Source: Primulina eburnea
Lineage: Eukaryota; Streptophyta; Magnoliopsida; Lamiales; Gesneriaceae
DNA: 64,000 bases
Reading direction: 5' to 3'
Assembly: GCF_022965805.1 (NCBI RefSeq)
Contig: NC_133110.1
Span: 33,072,790 to 33,136,789 of the forward strand
Shown here: positions 1 to 10,517 of the stretch, in pieces
Numbering within the stretch: position 1 is the stretch's first letter
Layout of the letters: every line of letters begins with the position of its first letter
The notes under the pieces: generated by a model
What the model was told of the DNA's origin: nothing
Seen by the model: only the letters and a program-made list of their open reading frames with translations
The model's database searches: none
Translations under genes and position numbers: made by a program

Positions 1-1677
1 TATTTTGTGATCATCATGTGTTTCTTCAGAAACATCATTCTTTATTTTGTGATCATCGTGTTTCTCTATGATTTTTTTTCCGAGTATTTTTATCCTTGGA
101 ACCGACTGGCCTTCCACGCTTCAGGCGTTTAATGACATCATGAGTATCTTCAATTTGTTTCTTTGGAATTTCAATTCGAGCAGGGGCATTTGCAGCATGT
201 ATATATGATTTAGTTACCCCTTTTGTGTCTGCAAATACATCTGGTATTTGATTTGCTATTCTTTGCAAGTGTACAATTTGTTGTACATCTTTTTCACATT
301 GTTTTGTTCTTGGATCCAGATGTAACAATGATGATTCATACCATGTAATTTCCTTTTCGGTAAGATTTCCTCATTAAAATGACAATCAGCAAAACGTGAT
401 GTGAACACGTCGCCTGTCTGAGTTTCAAGATATCGAATGATTGATGGACTATCATAACCGATATAAATTCCAACCTTTCTTTGAGGTCCCATTTTCTTTC
501 GTTGTGGTGGTGCAATAGGCATATACACCATACATTCAAAAATTCTCAGATGAGAAATGTCTGGTTCTTTACCAAATGCAAGCTGTAATTGGGAGTATTT
601 ATGATGTGCACTTGGTCTGATGCGAATTAATGAAGCAGCATGTAAAATTGCATGTCCCCATATAGAAATAGGGAGCTTTGTTTTCATAATCATTGGTCTA
701 GCAATCATTTGCAGACGTTTAATCAATGATTCAGCCAATCCATTCTGTGTATGTACATGAGCAACAGGATGCTCAACAATGATTCCCATAGACATACAAT
801 AATCATTGAAAGTCTGGGAAGTAAATTCACCAGCATTATCAAGTCTAATTTTCTTGATTGTATAATCGGGAAACTGATTCCTCAATTTTATTATTTGAGC
901 AAGTAATCTTGCAAATGCAACATTTCGAGTTGACAATAAACATACATGTGACCATCTGCTGGAGGCATCAATCAATACCATAAAGTATCTGAATGGTCCA
1001 CATGGTGTATGGATTGGTCCACAAATATCACCCTGAATACGTTCAAGAAACATTGGTGATTCAGTTTGGATTTTGACTGGTGATGGTCTTATAATAAGTT
1101 TTCCAAGAGAACATGTTTTACATTGAAACTTATTATTCTGAAAGATCTTCTGGTCATTCAGTGGATGACCATGTGTATTTTCTATAATTCTTCGCATCAT
1201 TGTTGAACCAGGATGTCCCAATCGATCATGTCAATTGGTTAATATCGAAGAATTATCAACTATCATGTTTGATTCAATGGGACTTATATGTGTATAATGC
1301 AATCCAGTAGGGAGCATTGATAGTTTTTCAATCGCATATTTCTTTCCTGATTTATATGTGATAAGGCACATATATTTCTCATTCCCTTCATTCATTGTTT
1401 GAGTATCATACCCATGGGAATATATATCATTAAAACTCAACAAATTTCTTTTGGATTGTGGTGAATATAAAGCATCATTGATCAAAAAATTTGTACCATT
1501 AGGTAACAAAAATTGTGATTTATCACATCCTTTAATCAAGTCTACAGGACCTGATATTGTATTCACCGTTGTTTTTGTTGGTTTTAGTTCCAAGAAATAT
1601 CTTTTATCTCGGAGAATAGTGTGCGTTGTACCACTATCGGGTATGCAAACTTCAGCTCTGCTCATAGCATTTTCCAT
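1..1677 (-). pseudogene. copia A pol: protease, integrase and linker, broken and partial
   Basis: Read right to left, the first part holds the aspartic protease with DSGTTHTILRDKRYF (about 1600-1640). The GAG-pre-integrase region follows, interrupted by TGA at 1231-1233 in place of the usual Trp before HDRLGHPG. Integrase has an H-H-C-C finger ending QCKTCSLGK and a core with the expected acids (GDI, RLDNAGEF, QNGLAES). Near 310-330 the frame shifts into a basic linker ending LKRGRPVGSKDKN (about 85-130), which in plant copia elements lies just before RT. RT is outside the window. Three lesions make this a pseudogene. Confidence 0.9.
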
Positions 1678-2029
1678 ATTTGAACTTCAAAAAAATATGC
1701 AATGAAATAAATTACTGGCAATATATATTTAAATATAACACATATCATAATTATATAATAAAACATTATTCTATGAATACATGAAAATTAAATTATTGTA
1801 TATTTATATTCTACCATTATATTGTTCATTTTCAGAATAATCATTGAGAAAATCTGCAGAATCAATATTGTTCATTTCTATCCCACCAACATATTGATCA
1901 TTTTCAGAGAAATCATTCATAAAATCACCGTCATCCAAATGAGTTGAATCACTCAAACGGTCACTGCGTTCAGTGCAGTTGGTCTCCTTTTCTTTCCCCT
2001 TTAATGATTCTTTATAAAGTTTACAAAGG

Positions 2030-2942
2030 TGCTCAGGGGCTCGACAAACTTTGGACCAATGTCCTGGAGTACCATATCTGTAACAAGAACTTTCATATCT
2101 TCTTGAGTGATTCTCATTAACACTTGTATTCTCATGATGCCTTTTCAGTGGATGGTTTGGACGCTCTTTTGAGATGAGTTATAAAAATAACTATCTCTAT
2201 TATTTTCAAAACCACGGTCGCATCCACGACCACGACCAATTCCACGTCCACGTACACGTCCACGTCCATGACCTCGACCTCGACCAAAACGTCTTTGAAA
2301 TTGATTTTGGTTTCCAGGTTTAAATTCATTTTTACTTACAGAATTTACTTCTGGAAATGCTGTTGATCCAGTGGGTCGAGACTGATGATTTCTCATTAAT
2401 AGCTCGTTGTTTTTTTCCACCACAAGAAGACAGGCGATGAGTTCAAAATATCTCGCGAATCCACGTACTCTATATTGTTGCTGTAGAGTAATATTTGATG
2501 CATGAAACGTGGAAAATGTTTTTTCAAGCATCTCAGATTATGTGACCTCATGTCCACAAAATTTTAATTGCGAGATTATTCTATACATTGCCGAATTGTA
2601 ATCACTGACTTTTTTAAAGTCTTGGAATCTCAATGTATTACATTCATCCCGGGCGGTCGGAAGTATAACTTCTCTTATATGTTCAAATCTTTCTTTTAAT
2701 CCCTTCCACAAAGTCATGGGATTTTTTTCAGTCAGATATTCACATTTCAATCCATCGTCGAGATGTCGACGCAAAAATATCATGGCTCTCGCCTTTTCTT
2801 GTGACGTGCATATGCCATTTTCTTTAATGGTCTCGCTTAGACCCAATGACTCAAGATGCATTTCTACATCTAGAGTCCATGGCATATAATTCTTTCCCGT
2901 GATGTCGAGCGCAACAAATTCAAGCTTTGTTAAATTTGACAT
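2030..2942 (-). pseudogene. copia A gag (nucleocapsid/capsid), broken
   Basis: The copia-type capsid domain starts at the ATG at 2942-2940 (MSNLTKLEFVALDITGKNY), a typical plant copia gag N-terminus. A start 27 nt upstream is also open. A TAA at 2538-2540 interrupts the frame, which resumes in phase to 2145. The second half ends in a Gly/Arg-rich tract (GRGRGHGRGRVRGRG region, 2230-2290) characteristic of copia nucleocapsids. A zinc-knuckle remnant lies near 2040-2085 but reads C-Y-R-Y, so the second cysteine is lost. The product would package element RNA; this copy cannot make it intact. Confidence 0.85.
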
Positions 2943-2973
2943 TGTGGTACTAAAAAAATTACGATGCATTTTA

Positions 2974-3250
2974 TTAGTTAATAAATATTACAATACAAAG
3001 TAACGGATAAACAACAAGTACATGTATTTGTAGAAATAAAGAAAACGCACGAGGAGGATATTCTCCAATAAATACAAGACTCGTGAGTATGATAACCAAA
3101 ATAATTAAAAATATCTTTGAGAAAGCCATCTTCTTTTTTCTTCGAAAAATTTGATGATGAATAATTTTTAGAGAAGAAGAGAAAGTTGGAGTGATTGAAT
3201 GTGTTTGTGAGATCATATTTATAGAGCAAAAACTAGCCGTTTTTTTTACC
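2974..3250 (-). promoter_or_regulatory. Second TATA-bearing leader with short hydrophobic ORF inside copia A
   Basis: Between LTR and gag, the minus strand has a second promoter-like arrangement. A TATA-like CTATAAATA (3216-3224) is followed by a CT-rich, A/C-rich stretch resembling a plant 5' UTR, then an ATG at about 3132. That ATG opens a short frame starting MAFSKIFLIILVIILTSLVF, which looks like a signal peptide or membrane segment, and ends at 2974 just before gag. An in-frame upstream start extends it to 92 residues. I do not recognise the peptide. It could be an internal promoter, a captured host leader, or chance. Confidence 0.4.
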
Positions 3251-3655
3251 ATTTATGACCGTTGGTATAGAAAAAAATAAAGGTATGTATTTGTATAATT
3301 TTATGGTAATAATATGGTATATATAATATTAGACATGTTTAAATAATTATGTATATCATATCATAATATTATAATGAGTGTCATAATTTATTTTGTTTAA
3401 AAACCTTAAAGCTTTTATACTTGTCGTATCCCTTACCGGGAGTGTGAGATGTCGTCTTAACATCCTCCCAGGATTTATAACAAGTTTATGAAAAATTTAT
3501 TTTTATTATTTTTAATAATAACATTATATTGTATATTAAATAAATACACAATAAATAAATAACATTAAAATAAATATTATTACTTTTGTTACTTTTTTCT
3601 TCTGTTTGGAGCTTGGAAAAGTATGTAGGACTTTTAGAGCTTCGTGCTGATAACG

Positions 3656-3932
3656 TGTTGTGAAAAAGTAAAAATTTATGGTAAAAAGTAAAAATCTCAA
3701 ACTCTCAAAATTTACCAAACTACACACTTTATAATATTTTTCTCTCTACTCAATTGTGATTTTCTTCACAAATGAGAGATCTATTTATAGAGTTTCATTA
3801 TACATAATCCAAAAAATAAAATACATCATTACCTACATCATCACACACAAATTTCTAATTTTACAACTCTTATTTTCAACATTCAAATATTCAACTATTA
3901 CTTTTCAATATTCAAATCATTTATTTTCAACA
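3656..3932 (-). repeat. 5' LTR of copia element A
   Basis: A 277-bp LTR with matched ends (TGTTG at 3656, CAACA at 3932 on the plus strand). Read on the minus strand it has a TATA-like CTCTATAAATAG (3781-3792) about 140 nt from its start. It is followed directly by CGTTATCAGCACGAAG, the priming-site-like sequence at the inner LTR border. The other LTR is off the window, so the target duplication (expected AATGT) cannot be tested. Confidence 0.88.
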
Positions 3933-4425
3933 AATGTTAAATTTTAAATCTTGTAATATATAATTATAAAAAATTATTTAAGAGAGAGACGACAATTAAT
4001 ACACACAACTAGACCATCTGCATAACATATATTAGTAAGAAAAAAATTGTATTTTTGGTCTTATATATTTATTTTTTTTCGATTTTAGTCTTTTATGTTA
4101 TTAAATTTCAGTTTTAGTTAAGAAATTTTTTGTTCCAATTTTATTGATTTTCGCGACGAGGCACCAATGTCAATGTATTGTTGACGTGTGTAATATCAAA
4201 TCAACATTCTCAATTTAGAAAAAAGACTGAAATTGTTAAAAATTGAAAAATATAGAACTAAGATTAAAATTTGATAATATAGAGATCTAAATCGAAAAAA
4301 AAAACAAATATGTAGGATCAAAAATATATTTTTCCAATTAATAATTATAGAAACGTTTTTATGTACATATTTTTCGTGTAAAGAATTATATTATCTACTA
4401 AAATTAAGAATTTAGGTATAATTTT

Positions 4426-4431
<6 letters not shown>
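3933..4431 (+). repeat. Duplicated block R1
   Basis: A 499-bp block nearly identical to 8095-8591 in the same orientation, with only scattered substitutions and short indels. Its left edge coincides with the copia A LTR end, so the duplication probably once extended further left and was cut by copia A. It contains an inverted-repeat element (4050-4327). It runs directly into an (AT)n tract at 4431. Confidence 0.95.
4050..4327. mobile_element. MITE-like inverted-repeat element in R1
   Basis: A ~278-bp non-coding element with long, imperfect terminal inverted repeats. The left arm (TATTTTTGGTCTTATATATT...) matches the reverse complement of the right arm (...GGATCAAAAATA) over about 70 bp at roughly 75% by eye. 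No transposase frame is present. I could not define target duplications, so the superfamily is undetermined. Confidence 0.6.

Positions 4432-4499
<68 letters not shown>
4431..4499. repeat. (AT)n microsatellite
   Basis: An uninterrupted AT dinucleotide run of about 69 bp, at the breakpoint where R1 and R2 stop sharing downstream sequence. Confidence 0.99.
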
Positions 4500-4504
<5 letters not shown>

Positions 4505-4857
4505 AATCCAAAAGAGCGATTATAAATTAAAACATCAAAAATTATAAAAATAAAAAATTATCCTAATTTCAATACCTTCAGGAGGATCCGAACTTTTAAA
4601 GAACTACTCAAAACTGCATATGTCGGTCAACCGAACAGTGAGACATGATGATATGCAAATGATTACTCTAAAATGAACAAAAAGTAAATGAAATGCATGC
4701 ATGCACAATGCAAACACAACTAAAACTAATGCAATAAAGCGCGTAAAAACCACACCTATCAACTTACAAAAGTATAACTACCCTTTTGTGAGCACTGTGT
4801 TACCAGTAAACAACACAGATTAAAGTTTGGCACTTATACTGCCAGGAGCAAAAGCAT
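4500..4857 (+). other. Unassigned sequence between R1 and copia B
   Basis: No gene is visible. Positions 4500-4575 are the reverse complement of 8612-8690, so the DNA next to R1 is an inverted copy of the DNA next to R2. From about 4576 to 4857 there is unique-looking sequence with neither an LTR nor a gag frame, so copia B lacks its 5' end. Confidence 0.7.
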
Positions 4858-7326
4858 ATTGGAGCTGATTCATTCGTATGTTTGGCAAGCACCGGTTGTA
4901 TCCCTAGGAGGAGCGAGATACTTTGTCTCGTTCAATGATGATTTCTCTAGGATATGTTGGGTGTATCCAATCAAGAAGAAATCAGATGTTTTCCAAGTCT
5001 TCAAAGATTTCAAAGCGCGGGTTGAACTTGATTCTGAAAAGAAAATCAAGTGTCTAAGGACTGACAATGGAGGAGAATATACCAGTGACGAATTTGATGC
5101 ATATTGTCAACATGAGGGCATCAAAAGGCAATTCACGACGGCTTACACACCTCAAGAGAATGGAGTGGCGGAGCGGATGAACAGGACCTTGTTGGACAGA
5201 ACAAGAGCTATGTTGAGCACTGCAGGTCTAGAAAAGTCATTTTGGACAGAAGCAGTCAAAACCGCTTGTTATATTATCAATCGCTCTCCTTCAGTGGCGA
5301 TTGATCTGAAGACTCCGATGGAGATGTGGACCGGGAAGCCGACAGATTATTCTCATTTGCATACATTTGGAAGTCATGTGTACGTTCTGTACAATGAGCT
5401 AGAAATATCAAAATTGGATTCGAAATCCAGAAAATATATCTTCTTGGGTTATGCTGATGGAGTAAAGGGGTTTCGCTTGTGGGATCCTACTGTTCACAAG
5501 CTTGTCATCAGCAGAGATGTTATCTTCGAGGAAGATAAAGTAAAAGGAGACAAAGGCACACTGAATTCAGAAACTACTATATTTCAGGTGGAGAATAAGA
5601 CAGACGAAGGTCAAGTTTCTTGTGAAGCAATACCAGAGCACGAAGAACAAGAGCATGTTGAATCTGAGGTTTCCAATGTGAGGCAGTCAACTCGAGACAG
5701 AAGACCACCAAGCTGGCTTTCATATTATGTCACTGAAAGCAACATTGCATATTATCTATTATCAGAGGATGGTGAGCCATCGAGTTTCCACGAGAATACT
5801 CAAAGCTCGGATGTATCCTTGTGGATGATAGCAATGCAAGAAGAGTTGGAGGCATTAGACAAAAATAAAACTTGGGATCTTGTTACACTACCACGAGGGA
5901 GGAAAGCTATTGGAAACAGATGGATCTATAAGATCAAGCGTGATGGCAATAACCAAGTGGAGCGGTATCGTGCTAGATTGGTGGTAAAAGGGTATGCTCA
6001 GAAAAAAGGCATTGACTTCAATGAGATATTTTCTCCTTTGGTTCGGCTTACAACAGTCAGAGTGGTGCTGGCATTTTGCGCGGTGTTTGACCTACATCTA
6101 GAACGACTATATGTTAAAACGAAATTTCTTCATGGAGATCTTGAAGAAGAAATCTATATGCTCCAGCCAGAAGGTTTTGTGGAAAAAGACAAAGAGAACT
6201 TGGTTTGCAGGTTGAACAAATCTCTGTACGGTCTCAAACAGACGCCGTGTTGGTACAGAGATTTGATTCCTATATCATGAGCCTTGGATACAACAGATTG
6301 AGTGCAGACCCTTGTACGTATTTCAAGATGTCTGGTGATGATTATATCATTTTGTTGTTGTATGTGGACGACATGTTGGTAGCAGGCCCCAACAAAGATC
6401 AGGTCCAAGGATTGAAGGCACAGTTGGCTAGGTAATTTGATATGAAGGACTGGGGACCAGCAAACAAGATTCTAGGGATGCAAGTTCACCGAGACAAAAG
6501 TAACAGAAATATTTGGCTTTCCCAGAAAAATTATTTGAAGAAAGTCTTGCAACGCTTCAACATGCAAGATAGTAAGCCAATTTCGACCCCTCTTCCTGTT
6601 AACTTCAAGTTATCCTCCGAGATGTGTCCTAGCAGTGAAGCAGAGAGGATAGAGATGTCTCGATTACCGTATGCATCAGCAGTGGGAAGTTTGATGTTCG
6701 CCATGATCTGTACAAGACCGGACATTGCTCAAGCAGTGGGAGCAATTATTCGGTATATGGCGAATCCTGGAAGAGAGCATTGGAGCACTGTTAAGAGGAC
6801 CCTTCGATACATTAAGGGTACCTCGAATGCTGCATTATGTTATGGAGGATCGGATTTTACACTCAGGGGCTATGTCGATTCAGATTATGCAGGTGATCCT
6901 AATAAAAGGAAATCTACTACTGGTTATGTGTTTACACTTGTGAGAGGAGCGGTAAGTTGGGTTTCAAAACTGCAGACAGTTGTGGCGTTATCTACAACAG
7001 AGGCAGAATACATGGCAGCTACTCAAGGTTGCAAGGAGGCAATATGTATTAAAAGATTATTGGAGGAGATCGGGCACAAACAAGATAATGTTCCTTTGTT
7101 TTGTGACAGTCAGAGTGCCTTACACATCGCAAGGAATGCAGCCTTTCATTCCAGGACTAAACACATTGGAGTACAAGTTCATTTTGTACGGGAAATAGTA
7201 GAAGAATGAAGCGTGGATATACAGAAGATCCATACGAAGAATAACATGGCTGATTTTCTAACCAAGCCAGTGAACACTGATAAGTTTGAGTGGTCTAGAT
7301 CCTCAAGTGGTCTAGCGGAAACATAA
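4858..7326 (+). pseudogene. copia B integrase-RT-RNase H, broken
   Basis: The integrase core keeps the second and third acids (LRTDNGGEY, QENGVAERMNR). RT begins near 5820 (WMIAMQEELEAL), keeps KARLVVKGYAQ-type and YGLKQ motifs, and retains the active site as YVDDMLVAG (about 6360). RNase H shows YVDSDYAGD and STTEAEYMA. There are three lesions: a small deletion near 6250-6260 that shifts the frame just after YGLKQ, a TAA at 6433-6435 (CAA to TAA type) and a TGA at 7207-7209 (GGA to TGA type). The frame then continues to 7326. The truncation and these lesions preclude activity. Confidence 0.93.
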
Positions 7327-7402
7327 GCAGCAGAGAATGGCAAGATTGAAAGGATGTGTGTAGATGTGTTTGATTCTCATTCAAATCTCCAAGTGGGAGA
7401 AA

Positions 7403-7893
7403 TGTCGGTAGAAGACATGCAATAAATGCATGTCGGGTGGAATAATCAAAGTTGACGAATTTGGTTTGCATACTTTGAAGAATTGAAAACGTGGTTGGAG
7501 GAAGCTTCAAGGAAATTTCACGGGAATTACGTGAGAAGACGGAAGACGCGTTTTATACGCGTCTTCACAAGGTCAAGGGGCTCTATAAATAGAGCTCCCC
7601 CCTTCATTCTCAAATCATCCCTTCTTTGAGTTTTCTCTCATCTTATAAGCATTTTAGTGCTTAGTTCTATAATATTTGTGAGGTGTTTGTTCTCCTGTAT
7701 TAAGAGAGTGTGTGTTCTCTTGGAAACACAGTGAGTGAATTGTACACCATAAAATATTATAGTGGAAATCTTTTCATCTTGCCCGTGATTTTTACCCTAA
7801 TAATTTTTAGGGATTTTCCATGTAAATCTCGGTGTCCATTTTATTCTTTATTTTCGGGGTTTATTATCTCAAATTCCGCTTTTGGGACCAACA
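7403..7893 (+). repeat. 3' LTR of copia element B
   Basis: Begins TGTCGGTAGAAG immediately after the polypurine tract and ends GGGACCAACA. It contains a TATA-like CTCTATAAATAGAGC (7581-7595), followed by the CT-rich start and GT-rich U5 typical of copia LTRs. No matching 5' LTR is present. Confidence 0.9.
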
Positions 7894-8094
7894 TATACTA
7901 CAAAATAGAGTCGTAGAAACACTATATAATTTGCGCTTTTATTTATATATATATCTCGAAGGAATAGAAGAAGCAAGACAAATAAAAAGGCCTTTAGAAT
8001 CCATAATTCCTCTTGTGATCTCAAAATGAAATGATATATTCATAAAACAAATGGGACAAAGACAGCACCCCACTCCCCAAATAATAATAAGTTG
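7894..8094. other. Intervening sequence between copia B and R2
   Basis: About 200 bp of AT-rich sequence with no coding frame or recognisable repeat. It is the left flank of R2 and shows what R1's left flank may have looked like before copia A inserted. Confidence 0.5.
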
Positions 8095-8591
8095 AATGTT
8101 AAATTTTAAATCTTGTAATATATAATTATAAAAAATTATTTAAGAGAGAGACGACAATTAATACACACAACTAGACCATCTGCATAACATATATTAGTAA
8201 GAAATAATTGTATTTTTGGTCTTATATATTTATTTTTTTTCGATTTTAGTTTTTTATGTTATTAAATTTCAGTTTTAGTTAAGAAAATTTTTGTTCCAAT
8301 TTTATTGATTTTCGCGACGAGGCACCAATGTCAATGTATTGTTGACGTGTGTAATATCAAATCAACATTCTCAATTTAGAAAAAAGACTCAAATTGTTAA
8401 AAATTGAAAAATATAGAAGTAAGATTAAAATTTGATAATATAGAGATCTAAATCGAAAAAAAAACAAATATGTAGGATCAAAAATATATTTTCCCAATTA
8501 ATAATTATAGAAACCTTTTTATGTACATATTTTTCGTGTAAAGAATTATATTATCTACTAGAATTAAGAATTTAGGTATAATTTTCTATAA
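8095..8591 (+). repeat. Duplicated block R2
   Basis: A 497-bp copy of R1 (3933-4431), collinear and nearly identical. Its left end continues into non-LTR sequence (GTTG/AATGTT), so it preserves the uninterrupted version of the site where copia A inserted in R1. It contains the second copy of the inverted-repeat element (8210-8487). Confidence 0.95.
8210..8487. mobile_element. MITE-like inverted-repeat element in R2
   Basis: The counterpart of the element at 4050-4327, duplicated with its host block. The same long imperfect inverted arms are present, with no coding capacity. Confidence 0.6.
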
Positions 8592-8856
8592 GATCTATGA
8601 TAACTAGTTAAAATCATTACCTATTTAGGATATTTTTATAATTTGTGATGTTTTAATTTATAATCGCTCTTTTGGATTTGTTATATATATTCATATGTGT
8701 GTGTGTGTGTTAAACATTTCGCAAAATCCAAGAAAAAGGGTTTAGTGGGGGCTGAGCACCAGCACCCTATAAAGTGGCAAAGGATTACAAGTGGTCCAAA
8801 TTCTAAGTAAACAAATTCTCTATTTTTTTTTCCCAATACGGTAGATTTTAGAAACG

Positions 8857-9042
8857 AGAAATTGACCTTCAATTTCCAGCCGTCGATTTTTTTTTGTATT
8901 CAGTTTCTGAGTACTTTTTTAGGACCACATTTTCACATGAAGTGTACCACATTTTGTATGACATAGTACTACAATTTTGTGGATAGGGAGTGAACTTAAA
9001 GAAATGTTTTGATTGGAGATTTTTCATCAACTTCCCCTTTTA
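8857..9042 (+). repeat. Dispersed repeat D, copy 1
   Basis: About 185 bp related to 18268-18487 in the same orientation. Shared landmarks are CCAGCCGTCGATTT, AAGTACTTTTTTAG-type text, CACATGAAGTGTACCACATT and a CAACTTCCCC-type end. No inverted termini are evident. Probably a small non-autonomous element, class unknown. Confidence 0.75.
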
Positions 9043-9640
9043 GAAAACCCTTTTTTTTTCTTTGATGGGTTTGCAACCCTAATTTAAGATCTCGTCTCAA
9101 ATTTGAAATTTTTTAAATAAATTTAGGAATAATTTATTTTTTCGAATTTATGAAATAAATATATTATTTGGTCTTTAACATCTACATTTCTGCACAGACC
9201 TTTTTTCCCATCTCATCGTGGCATGTACTTTTGGAACATCAAATAGTTTATTAGATCACACCAATTTAACATTTTTTTAAAAAAATCTACATTATTTAAT
9301 TTATCATTTATAGTTCTAATCATGCATTAAATATACAATATATCAAGGCAATTGACATATCGAACATGTAACTAAACTCATCATTTATTTTAAGAACTAA
9401 TTTAGAAAATACGAAATTGACGATCAAATATGTATTGCTCAAACATATAAAATCCTTGTTCGAGTTCGCCATCGAAACAATGTTTTCGTCAATGCTATTT
9501 TTCATTATTTTATAATCAAAACTGATTAATTTTGATTATTTTAGAAAATCAGTAAATGTTTGTTTCGATTGTTTAGAACAATTTCTCTTGTTTTTTTTTT
9601 TTTTTTTTACATTTTCTCTGTAGTCATTTTATGTTAATCC

Positions 9641-9647
<7 letters not shown>
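9043..9647. other. Intergenic AT-rich sequence
   Basis: No gene or conserved domain seen. A poly(T) run occupies about 9589-9609. Confidence 0.6.

Positions 9648-9696
<49 letters not shown>
9648..9696. repeat. (AT)n microsatellite
   Basis: A simple TA dinucleotide run of about 49 bp. Confidence 0.99.
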
Positions 9697-9699
<3 letters not shown>

Positions 9700-9860
9700 C
9701 CTCTGTTGTTGAACAGGCTGAAAATAAAAAGACTTCAGGCCCAAGAAACTCACAGGCCCCCATTAGGCCCAAATTTGAGACCCATTCAAAATTCTCATGT
9801 CGCGACTGTGACTAAAATACAATCAGCTAAGGTAAGTTTTGGCGCGAAATTTCACGTTCT
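9700..9860. promoter_or_regulatory. Orphan promoter-like patch with GGCCCA and E2F-type motifs
   Basis: This patch has repeated site-II-like GGCCCA/AGGCCC words (near 9738, 9755 and 9765) and TTTTGGCGCGAAAT at 9837-9850. The latter fits the E2F consensus TTTSSCGC on both strands. Such motifs cluster in promoters of proliferation and ribosome genes. No coding frame follows on the plus strand, and the nearest gene ends rather than begins at 10518. It may be a remnant of a lost gene or chance. Confidence 0.35.
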
Positions 9861-9949
9861 TATTTCTATCATCCAATCGTTTGACTTAAATTCCACGATA
9901 ATTGAATTTAAGAATAATTATGCTACACATATTGACTTTAATTCCACGA

Positions 9950-10273
9950 TATAGACGCTGAACTTGTAATCATAACAGATGTAGTTTTTATATTTGAGAT
10001 TTTTATGATTTTATAAATATGAGAATTAATATATCAGACTTAAATTTATCATATTTATGTATTATTTTATCTATTTTAATTACAATTACACTAAAAATAA
10101 AAAATGTTTTTCACGCTTAAGCAATGTTAATCTCACTTAAGCTTGAAAAGCTTGGAAAGCTTGGAGCTCGACATCCGCGCTTCGACGCGCTTCACGCTTT
10201 TTAGAACCTTGCATAATACTCAATATAGACACTGAACTTATAATCAGAACAGATGTAGTTTTTATATTTGAGA
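9950..10273 (+). repeat. Pair of ~50-bp direct repeats
   Basis: ATATAGAC(G/A)CTGAACTT at 9950 recurs at 10223, each continuing ~50 bp with few changes through CAGATGTAGTTTTTATATTT. The spacer of about 220 bp contains a GC-richer stretch ending TTTTTAGAACCTTGC (10198-10212), which resembles the end of the inverted-repeat element at 23995-24296. The remaining sequence to 10517 shows no gene. Confidence 0.7.
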
Positions 10274-10517
10274 CGAAAGAATAATGATTATCATACAACG
10301 ATGATTAGTATGTAAACGAGAAAACATGTTAAGTTCATCCCACTCAAAGTAATATATTGAATAACGTGCAGTAACAATGTAAAACTTTATAAATATGCTA
10401 CAACAAACTCAGAAGGATTTCCTTTACAATGCAACAATAAGTTGTTTAACATTTTATGATTTGAATGGTTAAACACGCAGTACAAGAACCATGTTAACAC
10501 CAGACAAAGGGTATAAG

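Larger units (their letters stand above)
1..3932 (-). mobile_element. Ty1/copia retrotransposon A, 5' half
   Basis: An LTR retrotransposon read on the minus strand, with its 5' LTR at the right (3656-3932) and its body running off the left edge. Order in element direction: LTR, primer-binding-type sequence (GTTATCAGCACGA beside the LTR), ~700-nt leader, gag, aspartic protease, integrase, and the linker before reverse transcriptase. Protease before integrase and integrase before RT is the Ty1/copia order. The frame carries nonsense codons (2538-2540, 1231-1233) and a frameshift near 310-330, so it is dead. RT, RNase H and the 3' LTR lie outside the window. It sits in repeat block R1; the intact counterpart site is at 8094/8095. 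Confidence 0.93.
4858..7893 (+). mobile_element. Ty1/copia retrotransposon B (Tork/TNT1-like), 5'-truncated
   Basis: A plus-strand copia element that begins abruptly inside integrase at a LELIHS motif (4858). It continues through RT and RNase H to a polypurine tract (CAAGTGGGAGAA, 7390-7402) and a 491-bp 3' LTR. The 5' LTR, gag, protease and the integrase zinc finger are missing. The 3' LTR with TGTCGGT...CCAACA ends and the domain order support a Tork/TNT1-type lineage. It is sandwiched between R1 and R2. Confidence 0.92.

Noticed and set aside
1..63. Short tandem duplication TATTTTGTGATCATC at the left edge
   Set aside because: A two-copy 15-bp word in the decayed copia linker; too small to be meaningful.
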